Assembly (NCBI GenBank): GCA_964196195.1
Contig: CAXMSE010000045.1
Location: 1 to 27,589 of the forward strand
DNA from: OFTM10 sp964196195
GTDB taxonomy: Bacteria; Actinomycetota; Acidimicrobiia; Acidimicrobiales; Aldehydirespiratoraceae
Direction of reading: 5' to 3'
DNA length: 27,589 nt
The notes under the pieces: model-generated
The model's input: the letters and a program-made list of their open reading frames with translations, nothing else
What the model was told of the DNA's origin: nothing
The model's database searches: none
Program-made: the position numbers and the translations under genes
Shown here: positions 13,633-22,257 of the stretch, piece by piece
Layout of the letters: each line of letters opens with the position of its first letter
Position numbering within the stretch: the first letter of the stretch is position 1

Positions 13633-14979
13633 GTGACTTCCACTTGGACCCCCAGTTCGTGGCGTGAATCCGAAGCCAGGCACCAGCCAGTGTGGCCCGA
13701 CGCCGCCGAACTCGACCAGGCCGTCAAGGCCCTTGCCAGTCTTCCTCCGCTGGTATTTGCGGGCGAAGCCCGCAAACTCACCGCCCAGCTCGGATCGGTG
13801 GCCAGAGGCGAGGCCTTCCTGCTCCAGGCCGGCGACTGCGCCGAGAGCTTCGACAGCTCGGCCGACTCGATCCGCGACAAGCTCCGAGTCATCCTCCAGA
13901 TGGCCATCGTGCTCACCTACTCCGGTGGCATCCCGCTGGTGAAGATCGGCCGCATCGCAGGCCAGTTCGCCAAGCCCCGCTCGAGCCCCACCGAGATCCA
14001 GGGCGACACCGAACTCCCCTCCTTCCTCGGACAGATCGTCAACGACATCGGCTTCTCGGAGAGCGAGCGTCGCCCCGACCCCCAACGCCTGCTCACCGCC
14101 TACCACCGGGCCGCCTCCACCCTCAACCTGCTGCGGGCCTTCACCCGCGGCGGTTATGCCGACCTGTCGCAGGTTTCGAGCTGGAACCGTGAGTTCGTTG
14201 CCTCGTCCCCGGCTGGTGAGCGCTACACCCAGATGGCAGACGAAATCGACCGAGCGCTGCGATTCATGGATGCCTGTGGGGTCAACGCAGTCACCACTCC
14301 TGCCTTGCACGAGGTCGACTTCTACACGAGCCACGAAGCCCTCCTCCTCAACTACGAAGAGGCCCTGACCCGCCAAGACTCACTCACCGACGACTGGTAC
14401 GACTGCTCGGCCCACATGCTCTGGATCGGAGAGCGCACCCGCCAACTCGATGGGGCCCATGTGCGATTCCTGCAAGGTGTGGGCAACCCACTCGGGTGCA
14501 AGATCGGACCCACCGCCACCCCCGATGATGTCCTCGCCCTGTGCGAGGCGCTTAACCCCGAACGCAACCCGGGACGCCTCACCCTCATCTCCCGCATGGG
14601 ATCCGACAAGGTCACTGATGCCCTGCCGCCACTGCTGGCCGCGGTACGAGACGCCGGCCATCCGGTGGTGTGGGCGTGCGATCCGATGCATGGCAACACC
14701 TACACGGCCGAAGGCGGACACAAGACACGCCACTTCGACAAGGTTCTCGAAGAGATCGGCGGCTTCTTCACCGCCCATCGCCAGGAAGGCACCTGGGCGG
14801 GAGGCATCCATGTCGAGCTAACCGGCGACTCCGTCACCGAGTGTGTCGGCGGAGGCGATGGGCTCGACGAAGAGGCCCTCGATGAGGCCTACGAAACCAT
14901 GTGCGACCCACGCCTCAACGGCCGCCAGTCGGTAGACCTCGCCTTCCGCGTGGCCGAACTCCTCCGCGGCGGGAGCTGA
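13633..14979 (+). CDS. Class II 3-deoxy-7-phosphoheptulonate (DAHP) synthase
   Basis: A 448-residue enzyme catalysing the first step of the shikimate pathway (phosphoenolpyruvate plus erythrose 4-phosphate). It is of the large plant/actinobacterial class. Family blocks in order are SSWRESEARHQPVWPD, GEAFLLQAGDCAESF (metal ligand Cys69), VLTYSGGIPLVKIGRIAGQFAKPRS, STLNLLRAFTRGGYADL, SHEALLLNYEEALTR, HMLWIGERTRQLDGAHV, GCKIGPTATPDD, DPMHGNTY (ligand His), GGIHVELTGDSVTECVGGG (ligand Glu) and CDPRLN (ligand Asp). All four metal ligands are present. The start is uncertain: GTG 13633 fits the usual short N-terminus, while GTG 13609 adds eight residues; neither has a good ribosome site. It stands alone between the sigma gene and the convergent tldE. 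Confidence 0.95.
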   Translation: MTSTWTPSSWRESEARHQPVWPDAAELDQAVKALASLPPLVFAGEARKLTAQLGSVARGEAFLLQAGDCAESFDSSADSIRDKLRVILQMAIVLTYSGGIPLVKIGRIAGQFAKPRSSPTEIQGDTELPSFLGQIVNDIGFSESERRPDPQRLLTAYHRAASTLNLLRAFTRGGYADLSQVSSWNREFVASSPAGERYTQMADEIDRALRFMDACGVNAVTTPALHEVDFYTSHEALLLNYEEALTRQDSLTDDWYDCSAHMLWIGERTRQLDGAHVRFLQGVGNPLGCKIGPTATPDDVLALCEALNPERNPGRLTLISRMGSDKVTDALPPLLAAVRDAGHPVVWACDPMHGNTYTAEGGHKTRHFDKVLEEIGGFFTAHRQEGTWAGGIHVELTGDSVTECVGGGDGLDEEALDEAYETMCDPRLNGRQSVDLAFRVAELLRGGS

Positions 14980-15003
14980 CCCAAGCCCTACGGCGAGCTG
15001 GGT
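14979..15003. terminator. Hairpin between convergent genes
   Basis: ACCCAAGC pairs with GCTGGGT (one bulged A), with a ten-base loop and TTCT behind it on the plus strand. It fills nearly the whole gap between the DAHP synthase and tldE and could stop transcription from both sides. Confidence 0.45.
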
Positions 15004-15004
15004 T

Positions 15005-16342
15005 CTAGAGGGTGAAGGTCATTTCCTCGACCATGGCACCGGGCAGCCGGAAACTCTCCATGGAGCGTTCCTCATAGGTGGAGGAGTCGAGGATGGTCTC
15101 TGTCTGGTCGGTGAGTCCTCCCAGGCGATCACCCAGCAGGTGATAGGCAGTGTCGTCGAAACGCAGCACCTCTATGGGGGCGACGATCTCCCCTCCCTCA
15201 ACCCAAAAGGTTCCGAAGCGGGTCATTCCGGTGGTGCGACACGCGGCGCGATCGGAGAAGTTGAGATACCAGAGGTTCCCGATGTAGAGGCCCGTGCCCA
15301 GCTCGCTCAGCACGTCGTCGGTGGGCAGGAGGCCGGGCTCCATGGCAATGGCAACCGGGAACTCGTGGTCCTCGGCTCCGTTGGTGTCCACCGAGTATTC
15401 CTGAGCTGATCGAGGCGAGACGAGATGGCCGACCAAGCGTCCCTCGTCGACGAGCGTGACACTGTCGGGTCGAGAGAACCCGGCGCTCTGGAAGTCGGGA
15501 GCTACCCCACCGGAGAAATCCTCGGTAATGTGGACCGTAGGGTGGAACTCGACCCCCTCAGTGACCATTCGCAGGAGAGGCGTCTGCTTGGTGCGATGGG
15601 CCCTCAATCCGAATCCGCCCCAGGACAGCATCCCCATGATCTCCTGCATCGCGGCAGGAGCGAGGTAGGCGCGATATCCACCCGGGGGAAGCGATCGCGG
15701 CGTGCGACCGAGGGCTTCGAGTTCGCGGATCGACCAGTCGAGCTTGGCGCCCAGTGTGTCGCGGTCCCACTGCAGCCCGGCGTAGGCGCTCTTGGTGGCC
15801 TTGTCGGCGTGGTGGTGCAACGACCATTCGAGATTGAAGGTGGCAGCCGAGAACCAGTTGCGTTGACCCAGCGAGCTCGCAAAGCCACGAAATGTCTGGC
15901 CCGCCGCGTAGATACCGACCAGGTCGCGGCCCGCGGCCCCCTCGACCACCGAGTCGACCGCGTCGCCGGGGTCGGGCGGCGCTCCACCAATCAAGTGCTC
16001 GGTGGCACCGGCATCGGTGGAATACAGCAGGTGTGGGTCTGCGGGCAAGGCGGCGCGCATAGCTCGGAGGTCGGATAGCACCGCGGAGATGCGGGTGTGG
16101 TCGGTTTTTACATCACCAGTGAGAGACACCGACCCCTCGGCGTGCCTTTGCCCGTCGATCAGATCTAGAGCAAGCGAACGCTGGGCGACGTTGCCGGCCT
16201 GTCGTACCGCGGCATGGTTGAAGCGAACAAAATCGGAATCTTCTCCCGACAACTGGGCGAGGAGCACCTCCCCGGCTGACAGGTCGGCGGTGGCCCAGGT
16301 GACGAGTTCGTCGAGATAGCTGCGGGCATCATCGGCCTTCAT
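15005..16342 (-). CDS. TldE/PmbA-like subunit of the TldD/E protease
   Basis: A 445-residue member of the TldD/PmbA (peptidase U62) family. It lacks the HExxxH zinc motif, as expected for the TldE partner, which forms a heterodimer with TldD and shapes the cleft for unfolded peptides. Family features include the middle segment LPPGGYRAYLAPAAMQEIMGMLSWGGFG, then FSRPDSVTLVDEGRLVGHLVSPRSAQEYS, EPGLLPTDDVLSELGTGLYIGNLWYLNFSDR and TRFGTFWVEGGEIVAPIEVLRFDD near the C-terminus. It is last in the moxR-VWA-tldD-tldE operon and overlaps tldD by ATGA (16339-16342). In other bacteria the pair degrades unfolded peptides and matures some peptide antibiotics. No precursor peptide is seen nearby. Confidence 0.88.
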   Translation of the reverse strand: MKADDARSYLDELVTWATADLSAGEVLLAQLSGEDSDFVRFNHAAVRQAGNVAQRSLALDLIDGQRHAEGSVSLTGDVKTDHTRISAVLSDLRAMRAALPADPHLLYSTDAGATEHLIGGAPPDPGDAVDSVVEGAAGRDLVGIYAAGQTFRGFASSLGQRNWFSAATFNLEWSLHHHADKATKSAYAGLQWDRDTLGAKLDWSIRELEALGRTPRSLPPGGYRAYLAPAAMQEIMGMLSWGGFGLRAHRTKQTPLLRMVTEGVEFHPTVHITEDFSGGVAPDFQSAGFSRPDSVTLVDEGRLVGHLVSPRSAQEYSVDTNGAEDHEFPVAIAMEPGLLPTDDVLSELGTGLYIGNLWYLNFSDRAACRTTGMTRFGTFWVEGGEIVAPIEVLRFDDTAYHLLGDRLGGLTDQTETILDSSTYEERSMESFRLPGAMVEEMTFTL

Positions 16343-17781
16343 GCCTCACCCCCGAACACTTCGACGTCGCCAAATCGACAATGCGGCGCGGCGTGGCCGG
16401 CCCGAATCTGCTGATTGGGTTCTCCCTTGCCACAATTGCCGACCGCCATCACCGTGAAGTCGTCGGCGACCCCCGAGAGGTTTCGCCAGAAGGTGGCAGA
16501 AATGCCTCGATAGTTTGGGTTGCGGACGATGGAGCCCAGCTCACCGTCTTCGATGAGGCGGCCGATCTCGGTGCCGAACTGGAACTTGTTGCGACTGTCG
16601 TCGATCGACCACGAGACGTTCGTCTCCATCAACACGCCGCGCTCGATGCCGCTGATCAACTCTTCGACGGTGGAATCACCGGGCTCGACGTTGAGGTTGG
16701 CCATGCGGTCGATCGCGGGACGATTCCAGCTCGAGGCCCGACTGTTGGCCACTCCGGCCAGACCACTACGGGCCTGCGAGATCGCACCACCCATCGGCTG
16801 TTGCAGGATGCCGTCTCGAATCAGATGGGTTCTCTCGGCCGGCGTACCGTCGTCGTCGAACGCATAGCTGGCAACCTGGCCGGCGACGGTGGGATCGAAG
16901 GTGACGTTGAGCAGATCACTGCCGTACTGATAGGTGCCGAACATCTCGGGTGTCACGAAGCTGGTGCCGGCGTAGTTGCGTTCGTCGCCGAGGATGCGGT
17001 CGAGCTCCAACGGGTGACCGATCGACTCGTGGATCTGAAGGACCATCTGGTCGGGGGCAAGCACCAGGTCCATCGTGCCGGACGGACAGTTGGGCGCATC
17101 GAGCAGGGCGATCGCCTCGGCCGCGATCTTGACCGATGCTTCGCGAAAGCCGTGGCGCTCGAGAACTTCCAGGCCGCCCTGACCGGCAAAAGCCGTGCGG
17201 CCGTAGGTGCGGCTCTGGGTGTTGGAGCCCTCATTGGCGGTGGCCCGCAGGCTGGGGAACACCTGACGGATATCTTGCACCACCCGGCCGCCACCGTCGG
17301 TGAGCAGGATCGACTGAGTGTCGAAGCGGGCCAGAGAGGCAGTGCGATCCACGATGCGCTGATCATTCTCACCGGCCAACGCAGTGTCGGCATCGATCAG
17401 CAGGTCGACGAGGTCGGCAACGTCGAGGGCTTCGAAAGGTTGTGCGACCGGTGAGGAGTACTCCCCCACCGAGTGGCGCAGGGGAGTGCCTTCTACGACG
17501 ATGCGGCCCCGAGTGCGCTCGGCCCACGCCTCGGCGTGCGCAACCGCGACCCTCAGCCCCTCGTCGGACAGGTCGCTGGTGGCGCCATAACCCACGCCAC
17601 CATCCCGCCACACGACGAACATCACACCCTCGTCGTGGGAACTCGCGCTGGGCTCGACCAGACCATTACGCACTGCGAGGCGCGAGGCCCTCTCGACCAC
17701 ATGGCGAGCCGAGGCATAGTCGGCGTTGCAAGGCAGCGCCGCCCGTAGACGATCCTCGAGACGGACGTCGGTGGAGGTCAC
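16339..17781 (-). CDS. tldD: TldD-like metalloprotease subunit
   Basis: A 480-residue catalytic subunit. The zinc motif is HESIGH (251-256, in QIHESIGHPLELDR), and the third ligand is Cys450 in GNCGKGEPNQ, as in TldD enzymes. The family segment MGGAISQARSGLAGVANSRASSWNRPAIDRMANLNVEPGD is present. The substrate is likely unfolded peptide threaded into the TldD/E dimer. The gene overlaps the upstream VWA gene (17778-17781) and the downstream tldE (16339-16342) by four bases each, so translation of the three is coupled. Length is typical. A specific biological substrate cannot be named from the window. Confidence 0.93.
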   Translation of the reverse strand: MTSTDVRLEDRLRAALPCNADYASARHVVERASRLAVRNGLVEPSASSHDEGVMFVVWRDGGVGYGATSDLSDEGLRVAVAHAEAWAERTRGRIVVEGTPLRHSVGEYSSPVAQPFEALDVADLVDLLIDADTALAGENDQRIVDRTASLARFDTQSILLTDGGGRVVQDIRQVFPSLRATANEGSNTQSRTYGRTAFAGQGGLEVLERHGFREASVKIAAEAIALLDAPNCPSGTMDLVLAPDQMVLQIHESIGHPLELDRILGDERNYAGTSFVTPEMFGTYQYGSDLLNVTFDPTVAGQVASYAFDDDGTPAERTHLIRDGILQQPMGGAISQARSGLAGVANSRASSWNRPAIDRMANLNVEPGDSTVEELISGIERGVLMETNVSWSIDDSRNKFQFGTEIGRLIEDGELGSIVRNPNYRGISATFWRNLSGVADDFTVMAVGNCGKGEPNQQIRAGHAAPHCRFGDVEVFGGEA

Positions 17782-19262
17782 GCGAGATTCTCCACGAAGG
17801 ACTCGAGTTGGCGAAGGTTGCGCACCTCAAAGGTGCCGTCGCAGTACTGGGCGTATTCACCCACGATCGAGTCGCCGGTGTCCCAGTAGCTGTTGGGTTC
17901 GGGGTTGAGCCAATAGACCTGACGGGCCTTGTCCTGCATTTCTCGGACAATCCAGCTCTCCGCGGCGTGATAGTTGTTGCGGGCGTCGCCGAGGATCATG
18001 ATCGATGTGCGGGGTCCGATGTCCTTGCCATACTTCTCCCAGAACACCCCGAGGGCGTGGCCGTAGTCGGAGTGGCCATCGACCCACACCACGTCGGCTT
18101 CGGTGTTGACGCGATGGACAGCCTCGTTGATGTCGTCGACGCCTTCGAAGTAGGGGGTGACCTCGTCGAGTCCGTCGATGAACACGAATGAGCGCACCTT
18201 CGAGAACTGGCCGGAGATGGCGTGGACGAGGTGGAGCGTGAATCGTGCGAATGCGGCCACCGAACCGGAGATGTCGGCGATCACGAAGATCTCGGGCTTG
18301 TGAGGATGCGGGTTGCGGAACTTGGGTTCGGCCGGCACGCCGCCATAGCTCAGCGATGCCCGAACGGTGCGGCGAAAGTCGAGCGGCCCCTTGCGGCCGT
18401 GGCGACGCTTGCGTTGGAGACGCGACGCAAGCTTGCGGGTGAGGGGATAGATCGCCTTGCGCAGGCTGGCCATCTCCTCGCGCGACGCATGCATGAAGTC
18501 GACGTCTTCGGGTAGGGGCTTGCGCAGTGTCTTGGCCATGGCCTCGACGCCGCGATCGGCCACCAAGCGGCGCCTGATCTCAGCCTCGATCTCCTTTTGG
18601 AACTGATCGACGCGGGACTGGTACTCATCACGTTGGAGTCGCTGGTCGAACTCCGACGCTTCTCCCTCTTCGTTCTGGTCCTGTTCGAGGAGGCGTTCGA
18701 GCACCCCGTCGAGATCGAGATTTCGCAGGGTGCGGTAGAGGTAGTAGGTGCCTCCGACAGGCCGGCCGGGCTCCATGCCTGCGTAACGCTTCACCGCTTG
18801 ACGGGCGACGCCACGCATCATCGGCTGGTCGCCCCGCATGAGTGCCTGGTAGAGCATCTCTGCCAGTTCTTCGGGTGTGAGATCGTCGCCGCCACCACCC
18901 TGCTGGTTGCCCTGCCCCGTCTGATCGGTCTCGCCTTCGTCGCCATCGTCGAGCTCGAGAACTTCGGAATCGTCGCCGACCTGGTATTCCGGACCCCGCA
19001 GCGAGAAGTAGACCTCGAACACGGTCTCGAACGCGTTCCAATGGTTGTAGTGCTTCACCAGGGTTGCCGCGAGTGCGTACTTGAAGGTTTCGCGATCCTC
19101 GATGGGAACGTGCTTCACCGCCTCCATCGCGTCGAGGTTTTCGGTGAGGCTCACCGGAAGCCCGGCCGCCCGCAGCTGCACTACGAAGCCGCCGAGGAGC
19201 TCGAGCAGTGGTTCGCCGAGTCCCGGAGGCGGCGAGCCTTCAGGGTGTTCGGTGACCGTCAT
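17778..19262 (-). CDS. CoxE-like VWA-domain protein
   Basis: A 494-residue protein. The N-terminal half (20-95, FVVQLRAAGLPVSLTENLDAMEAV) and the acidic linker (97-130) are typical of CoxE-type MoxR partners. Basic RLQRKRRHGRKG (281-292) and DFRRTVRASLSYGG precede the VWA domain. Its MIDAS metal site is D330-x-S-x-S (IADISGS), with later acidic residues such as Asp426 (ILGDARNN). Such proteins work with a MoxR ATPase as chaperones that insert metals or reshape protein complexes. It lies eight bases after moxR and overlaps tldD by four. GAGG before the ATG supports the start. Confidence 0.87.
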   Translation of the reverse strand: MTVTEHPEGSPPPGLGEPLLELLGGFVVQLRAAGLPVSLTENLDAMEAVKHVPIEDRETFKYALAATLVKHYNHWNAFETVFEVYFSLRGPEYQVGDDSEVLELDDGDEGETDQTGQGNQQGGGGDDLTPEELAEMLYQALMRGDQPMMRGVARQAVKRYAGMEPGRPVGGTYYLYRTLRNLDLDGVLERLLEQDQNEEGEASEFDQRLQRDEYQSRVDQFQKEIEAEIRRRLVADRGVEAMAKTLRKPLPEDVDFMHASREEMASLRKAIYPLTRKLASRLQRKRRHGRKGPLDFRRTVRASLSYGGVPAEPKFRNPHPHKPEIFVIADISGSVAAFARFTLHLVHAISGQFSKVRSFVFIDGLDEVTPYFEGVDDINEAVHRVNTEADVVWVDGHSDYGHALGVFWEKYGKDIGPRTSIMILGDARNNYHAAESWIVREMQDKARQVYWLNPEPNSYWDTGDSIVGEYAQYCDGTFEVRNLRQLESFVENLA

Positions 19263-19269
19263 CTCAGCC

Positions 19270-20151
19270 TCAGACCGATACGCCGTCGGCGGAGCCGAGC
19301 TCCTTGAGGGTCTTCTTGATATCGCTCTGGTACTTCAACAAGATGTTGATGGTGTCGGCCGCGGTCTGCTCGTCGATCTTTTCGACACCGAGCAGGATCA
19401 GGGTCTTGGCCCAGTCGATCGTCTCCGACACGGACGGAGCCTTTTTCAATTCGAGCTGGCGGATCGAGCGGACGACGCGGGCCACCTGATCAGCGAGATT
19501 CTCGGTGATGTCGGGGACCTTGGTGAGAACGATCTCCTTCTCACGCGCCATGTCGGGGTAGTCGACGTGGAGGTAGAGGCAACGCCGCTTCAGCGCTTCG
19601 GACAACTCACGGGTGTTATTGGATGTGAGGAAGACGAGCGGGATCTGCTTCGCCTGGATCGTGCCGAGCTCGGGGATGGAAACCTGGTAGTCAGAAAGGA
19701 TCTCGAGCAGCAGGGCCTCGGTCTCCACCTCGAGACGGTCGACCTCGTCGATCAGGAGCACGACCGGATCGTCAGCACTGATCGCTTCGAGCAGGGGCCG
19801 AGTGAGAAGGAAGTCGTCGGAGAAGATGTCGTCGGAGACGTCGTCCCAGCTGTGCTCGTCGCCACGGTCGGCCTGGATGCGAAGCAGCTGCTTCTTGTAG
19901 TTCCACTCATAGAGCGCCTTCGACTCGTCGAGACCCTCATAACACTGGAGACGGATCAGGCGAGCACCAGTGATCTCCGACACGCTCTTGGCCAGCTGGG
20001 TCTTACCGGTACCGGCAGGGCCCTCGACCAGGACCGGCTTCTCGAGACGCTCGGCGAGGTAGACGACCCCGGCGATCCCCTCGTCGGCGAGGTAGTGGAC
20101 ATCGCGCAGCTGGCTCTGCACGGTGGCGACATCGGAGAAATGGTTCGACAT
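19270..20151 (-). CDS. MoxR-family AAA+ ATPase
   Basis: A 293-residue AAA+ protein. It has Walker A GPAGTGKT (44-51), Walker B VVLLIDEVD (130-138), sensor 1 LVFLTSNNTRELSEALKRRC with the arginine finger region, and a helical lid ending in LLKYQSDIKKTLKEL. CoxD/MoxR proteins remodel or activate protein complexes with a VWA partner, which is encoded next. It is the first gene of the moxR-VWA-tldD-tldE operon, 84 bases after proA on the same strand, so it could be read from its own promoter or from proA. ATG 20151 is preceded by a weak GGTG. Confidence 0.9.
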   Translation of the reverse strand: MSNHFSDVATVQSQLRDVHYLADEGIAGVVYLAERLEKPVLVEGPAGTGKTQLAKSVSEITGARLIRLQCYEGLDESKALYEWNYKKQLLRIQADRGDEHSWDDVSDDIFSDDFLLTRPLLEAISADDPVVLLIDEVDRLEVETEALLLEILSDYQVSIPELGTIQAKQIPLVFLTSNNTRELSEALKRRCLYLHVDYPDMAREKEIVLTKVPDITENLADQVARVVRSIRQLELKKAPSVSETIDWAKTLILLGVEKIDEQTAADTINILLKYQSDIKKTLKELGSADGVSV

Positions 20152-20235
20152 AGAGCACCATGTTATCGCTCGTTAACGCCCGCCCAGTCCCGGTTTCCGG
20201 GCCGGCAGCAGGACGCGCCGGGCCTCGGCCCCATC

Positions 20236-21489
20236 TCAGGGTCGGGTGTGTCCCTCACCTCGCACGATGTACTTGCTGGTGGTGAGCTGCTCGAGGCCCA
20301 TCGGGCCTCTGGCGTGCAACTTCTGAGTGGAGATCCCGATCTCAGCACCGAACCCGAACTCCTCGCCGTCGACGAATCGCGTGGAGGCGTTGACGAGCAC
20401 TACTGCAGCATCAACCTCGCGGGTGAACCTCTCCCCCGCCGCGATGTCGGATGTGATGATCGCCTCGGAGTGTCCGGTGCTCGTGTCGTTGATGTGGGCG
20501 ATCGCGTCGTCGAGGCTTTCGACCACCTTCACACTCATCTTCATACCGAGATACTCGGTGGCAAAATCATCGTCGTCGGCCACACCAATCGTGTCGACGA
20601 GGGCACGGGCGCTCTCGTCACCGACCAGCTCCACACCCTCCAGCGCCACAGCCGCGCCCGGCAGGAACGCCTCGGCGACATCTCGGTGGACCACCAGCGA
20701 TTCGGCCGCATTGCATACCCCGGTGCGTTGGGTCTTGGCGTTGACCAGAATCTCGCGAGCCATGTCGAGGTCGGCGTGAGCGTCGACATAGACGTGACAG
20801 TTGCCGGCGCCGTCGATCACATAGGGCACCGTGGCGTTGTCGAGGATCGACTGGATGAGCGAGGGCCCACCCCGGGGAATCAGGCAGTCGACAAGGCCCC
20901 GCTGCTGCATGAACTCGACGGCGGCCTCGCGGCGAATGTCGTCGACCACCACCAGAGCGTCGGACGGGAGGCCCGCCCTAGGCAGCGCTTCACGCAGGAC
21001 CGCTGCGATCGCAAGGTTGGAGTCGATCGCCGACGATGAGCCGCGAAGGAAGGCAACATTTCCCGACTTCAGACAGAGGCCGAAGGCATCACTGGTGACG
21101 TTGGGACGGCTTTCGTAGATGATGGCGACCACGCCTAGGGGCACTCTCACCTGCTCGATTCTCAGACCGTTGGGCCGTACCCAACCCTGGCTGATCTCAC
21201 CTACCGGATCGCGAAGCGAGGCAACCTGGGCCAGACCATTGGCCATGCCTTCGATCCGACCGACATCGAGGCGCAGGCGGTCGATCAGCGCTGCCTCCAT
21301 CCCGACGGATTCAGCGCGAGCCACGTCAACGAAATTCGCCTCGATGATGGCGTCGCCGCGTGCCATCAGCAGGTCGGCCGCGGCCAGCAGGGCCTCATCT
21401 TTCTGGGCTGTCGAGGCCACCGCTAGTTCCCTGCTCGCGGCCTTGGCGCGACGAGCGAGTTCGGGAATGGGAGTGGGTGTGTCGTTCAC
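20236..21489 (-). CDS. proA: Gamma-glutamyl phosphate reductase ProA
   Basis: A 417-residue enzyme making glutamate semialdehyde from gamma-glutamyl phosphate with NADPH, the second step of proline synthesis. It is an aldehyde-dehydrogenase-fold protein with catalytic Cys259 (TQRTGVCNAAESL). It also has the family blocks PLGVVAIIYESRPNVTSDAFGLCLKSGNV, GSSSAIDSN, IPRGGPSLIQ, YVIDGAGNCHVYVD and GFGAEIGISTQKLHARGPMGLEQLTTSKY. The GTG start lies two bases beyond the start site predicted from TACGCT (21503-21498 on the minus strand), so the mRNA may be almost leaderless. Unusually it is not next to proB, which lies about 3.3 kb away in the obg block. Confidence 0.96.
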   Translation of the reverse strand: MNDTPTPIPELARRAKAASRELAVASTAQKDEALLAAADLLMARGDAIIEANFVDVARAESVGMEAALIDRLRLDVGRIEGMANGLAQVASLRDPVGEISQGWVRPNGLRIEQVRVPLGVVAIIYESRPNVTSDAFGLCLKSGNVAFLRGSSSAIDSNLAIAAVLREALPRAGLPSDALVVVDDIRREAAVEFMQQRGLVDCLIPRGGPSLIQSILDNATVPYVIDGAGNCHVYVDAHADLDMAREILVNAKTQRTGVCNAAESLVVHRDVAEAFLPGAAVALEGVELVGDESARALVDTIGVADDDDFATEYLGMKMSVKVVESLDDAIAHINDTSTGHSEAIITSDIAAGERFTREVDAAVVLVNASTRFVDGEEFGFGAEIGISTQKLHARGPMGLEQLTTSKYIVRGEGHTRP

Positions 21490-21531
21490 GAGGCGCCAGC
21501 GTACTCGGAGCTGGTACTAGCCTCGCCTGAG

Positions 21532-22257
21532 GTGTCTTCGAATACGGGGTCGCGACGACTGGAGCCGACGGTATTTCTCGCCATGATCTCGCCGATCACG
21601 GTTGGTCTTGTCGCGGGAACGATCGTGCTCGTTCTGCTGGCCGGCGGCCACTGGCTCCTGGCTTCTCTCGCAGGCCTCGGCGTGTGGTCGGCACGCGTGT
21701 TCGTCGCCAACCGCATCGCCCGGCGTGTAGGCGCACTACCCCGCCGGATCGATCCCTTCGCACTGCGCGAGCCGTGGCGTTTCTTCGTGCGTGACGCCCT
21801 TCAGGCCCGAAACCGATTCCGCGAGGCGGTGTCCGTTGCCACCGACGGACCGCTCCGCGACCGCCTGGCCGAGATCGGCCTCCAACTGGATCGAGGAGTA
21901 GAGCAGTCCTGGGAGATCGCCCAACGGGGGCAGCAACTGACCGACACCCGCCGACTCATCGATGTCGACGCCCTCTCGCGTACCCGGGCAGCTCTCGCCG
22001 ACGGTGATCCACGCATGGGATCCATCGACGCTCAGATCGAGAGCCACGAGCGGCTGACTGCCCGTGAGACAGGCACCCGCGAGCAGCTCGAGGCCCTCGA
22101 CTCTCGTCTCGATGAGGCGGTGGTCCGCGCCGCCGAGCTGGGCACTCGCGCCGGAGCGATCGGTGAGCTCGAATCGGCCGGGACCGCCGTAAGCGAAATC
22201 GTGCAAGATCTCGAGGCTCTGCGCCAGGGACTCGATGATGTCGGAGGGGGACGATGA
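21532..22257 (+). CDS. Unrecognised membrane-anchored coiled-coil protein upstream of murJ
   Basis: A 241-residue protein from GTG 21532 (ATG 21583 is an alternative with no better ribosome site). One hydrophobic region with room for two close helices (about 18-50, ISPITVGLVAGTIVLVLLAGGHWLLASLAGLGVW) is followed by a basic hinge and a long, charged, helix-prone part (about 85-240). That part is rich in Glu, Arg, Leu and Ala and looks like a coiled coil. I know no family for it. Its stop overlaps the murJ start by ATGA (22254-22257), so the two are translated together, suggesting a structural or scaffolding role in envelope synthesis. It is divergent from proA with only 42 bases between. Confidence 0.7.
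   Translation: MSSNTGSRRLEPTVFLAMISPITVGLVAGTIVLVLLAGGHWLLASLAGLGVWSARVFVANRIARRVGALPRRIDPFALREPWRFFVRDALQARNRFREAVSVATDGPLRDRLAEIGLQLDRGVEQSWEIAQRGQQLTDTRRLIDVDALSRTRAALADGDPRMGSIDAQIESHERLTARETGTREQLEALDSRLDEAVVRAAELGTRAGAIGELESAGTAVSEIVQDLEALRQGLDDVGGGR

Noticed and set aside
20176..20202. CCCGG-TTT-CCGGG between proA and moxR as a terminator.
   Set aside because: The stem is only five base pairs and there is no T-run on either strand; high GC makes such repeats common.
19081..21039. A 652-codon open frame on the plus strand opposite moxR and proA.
   Set aside because: It is antisense to two clearly recognised genes and shows no family motif; long antisense frames are expected in high-GC coding DNA.
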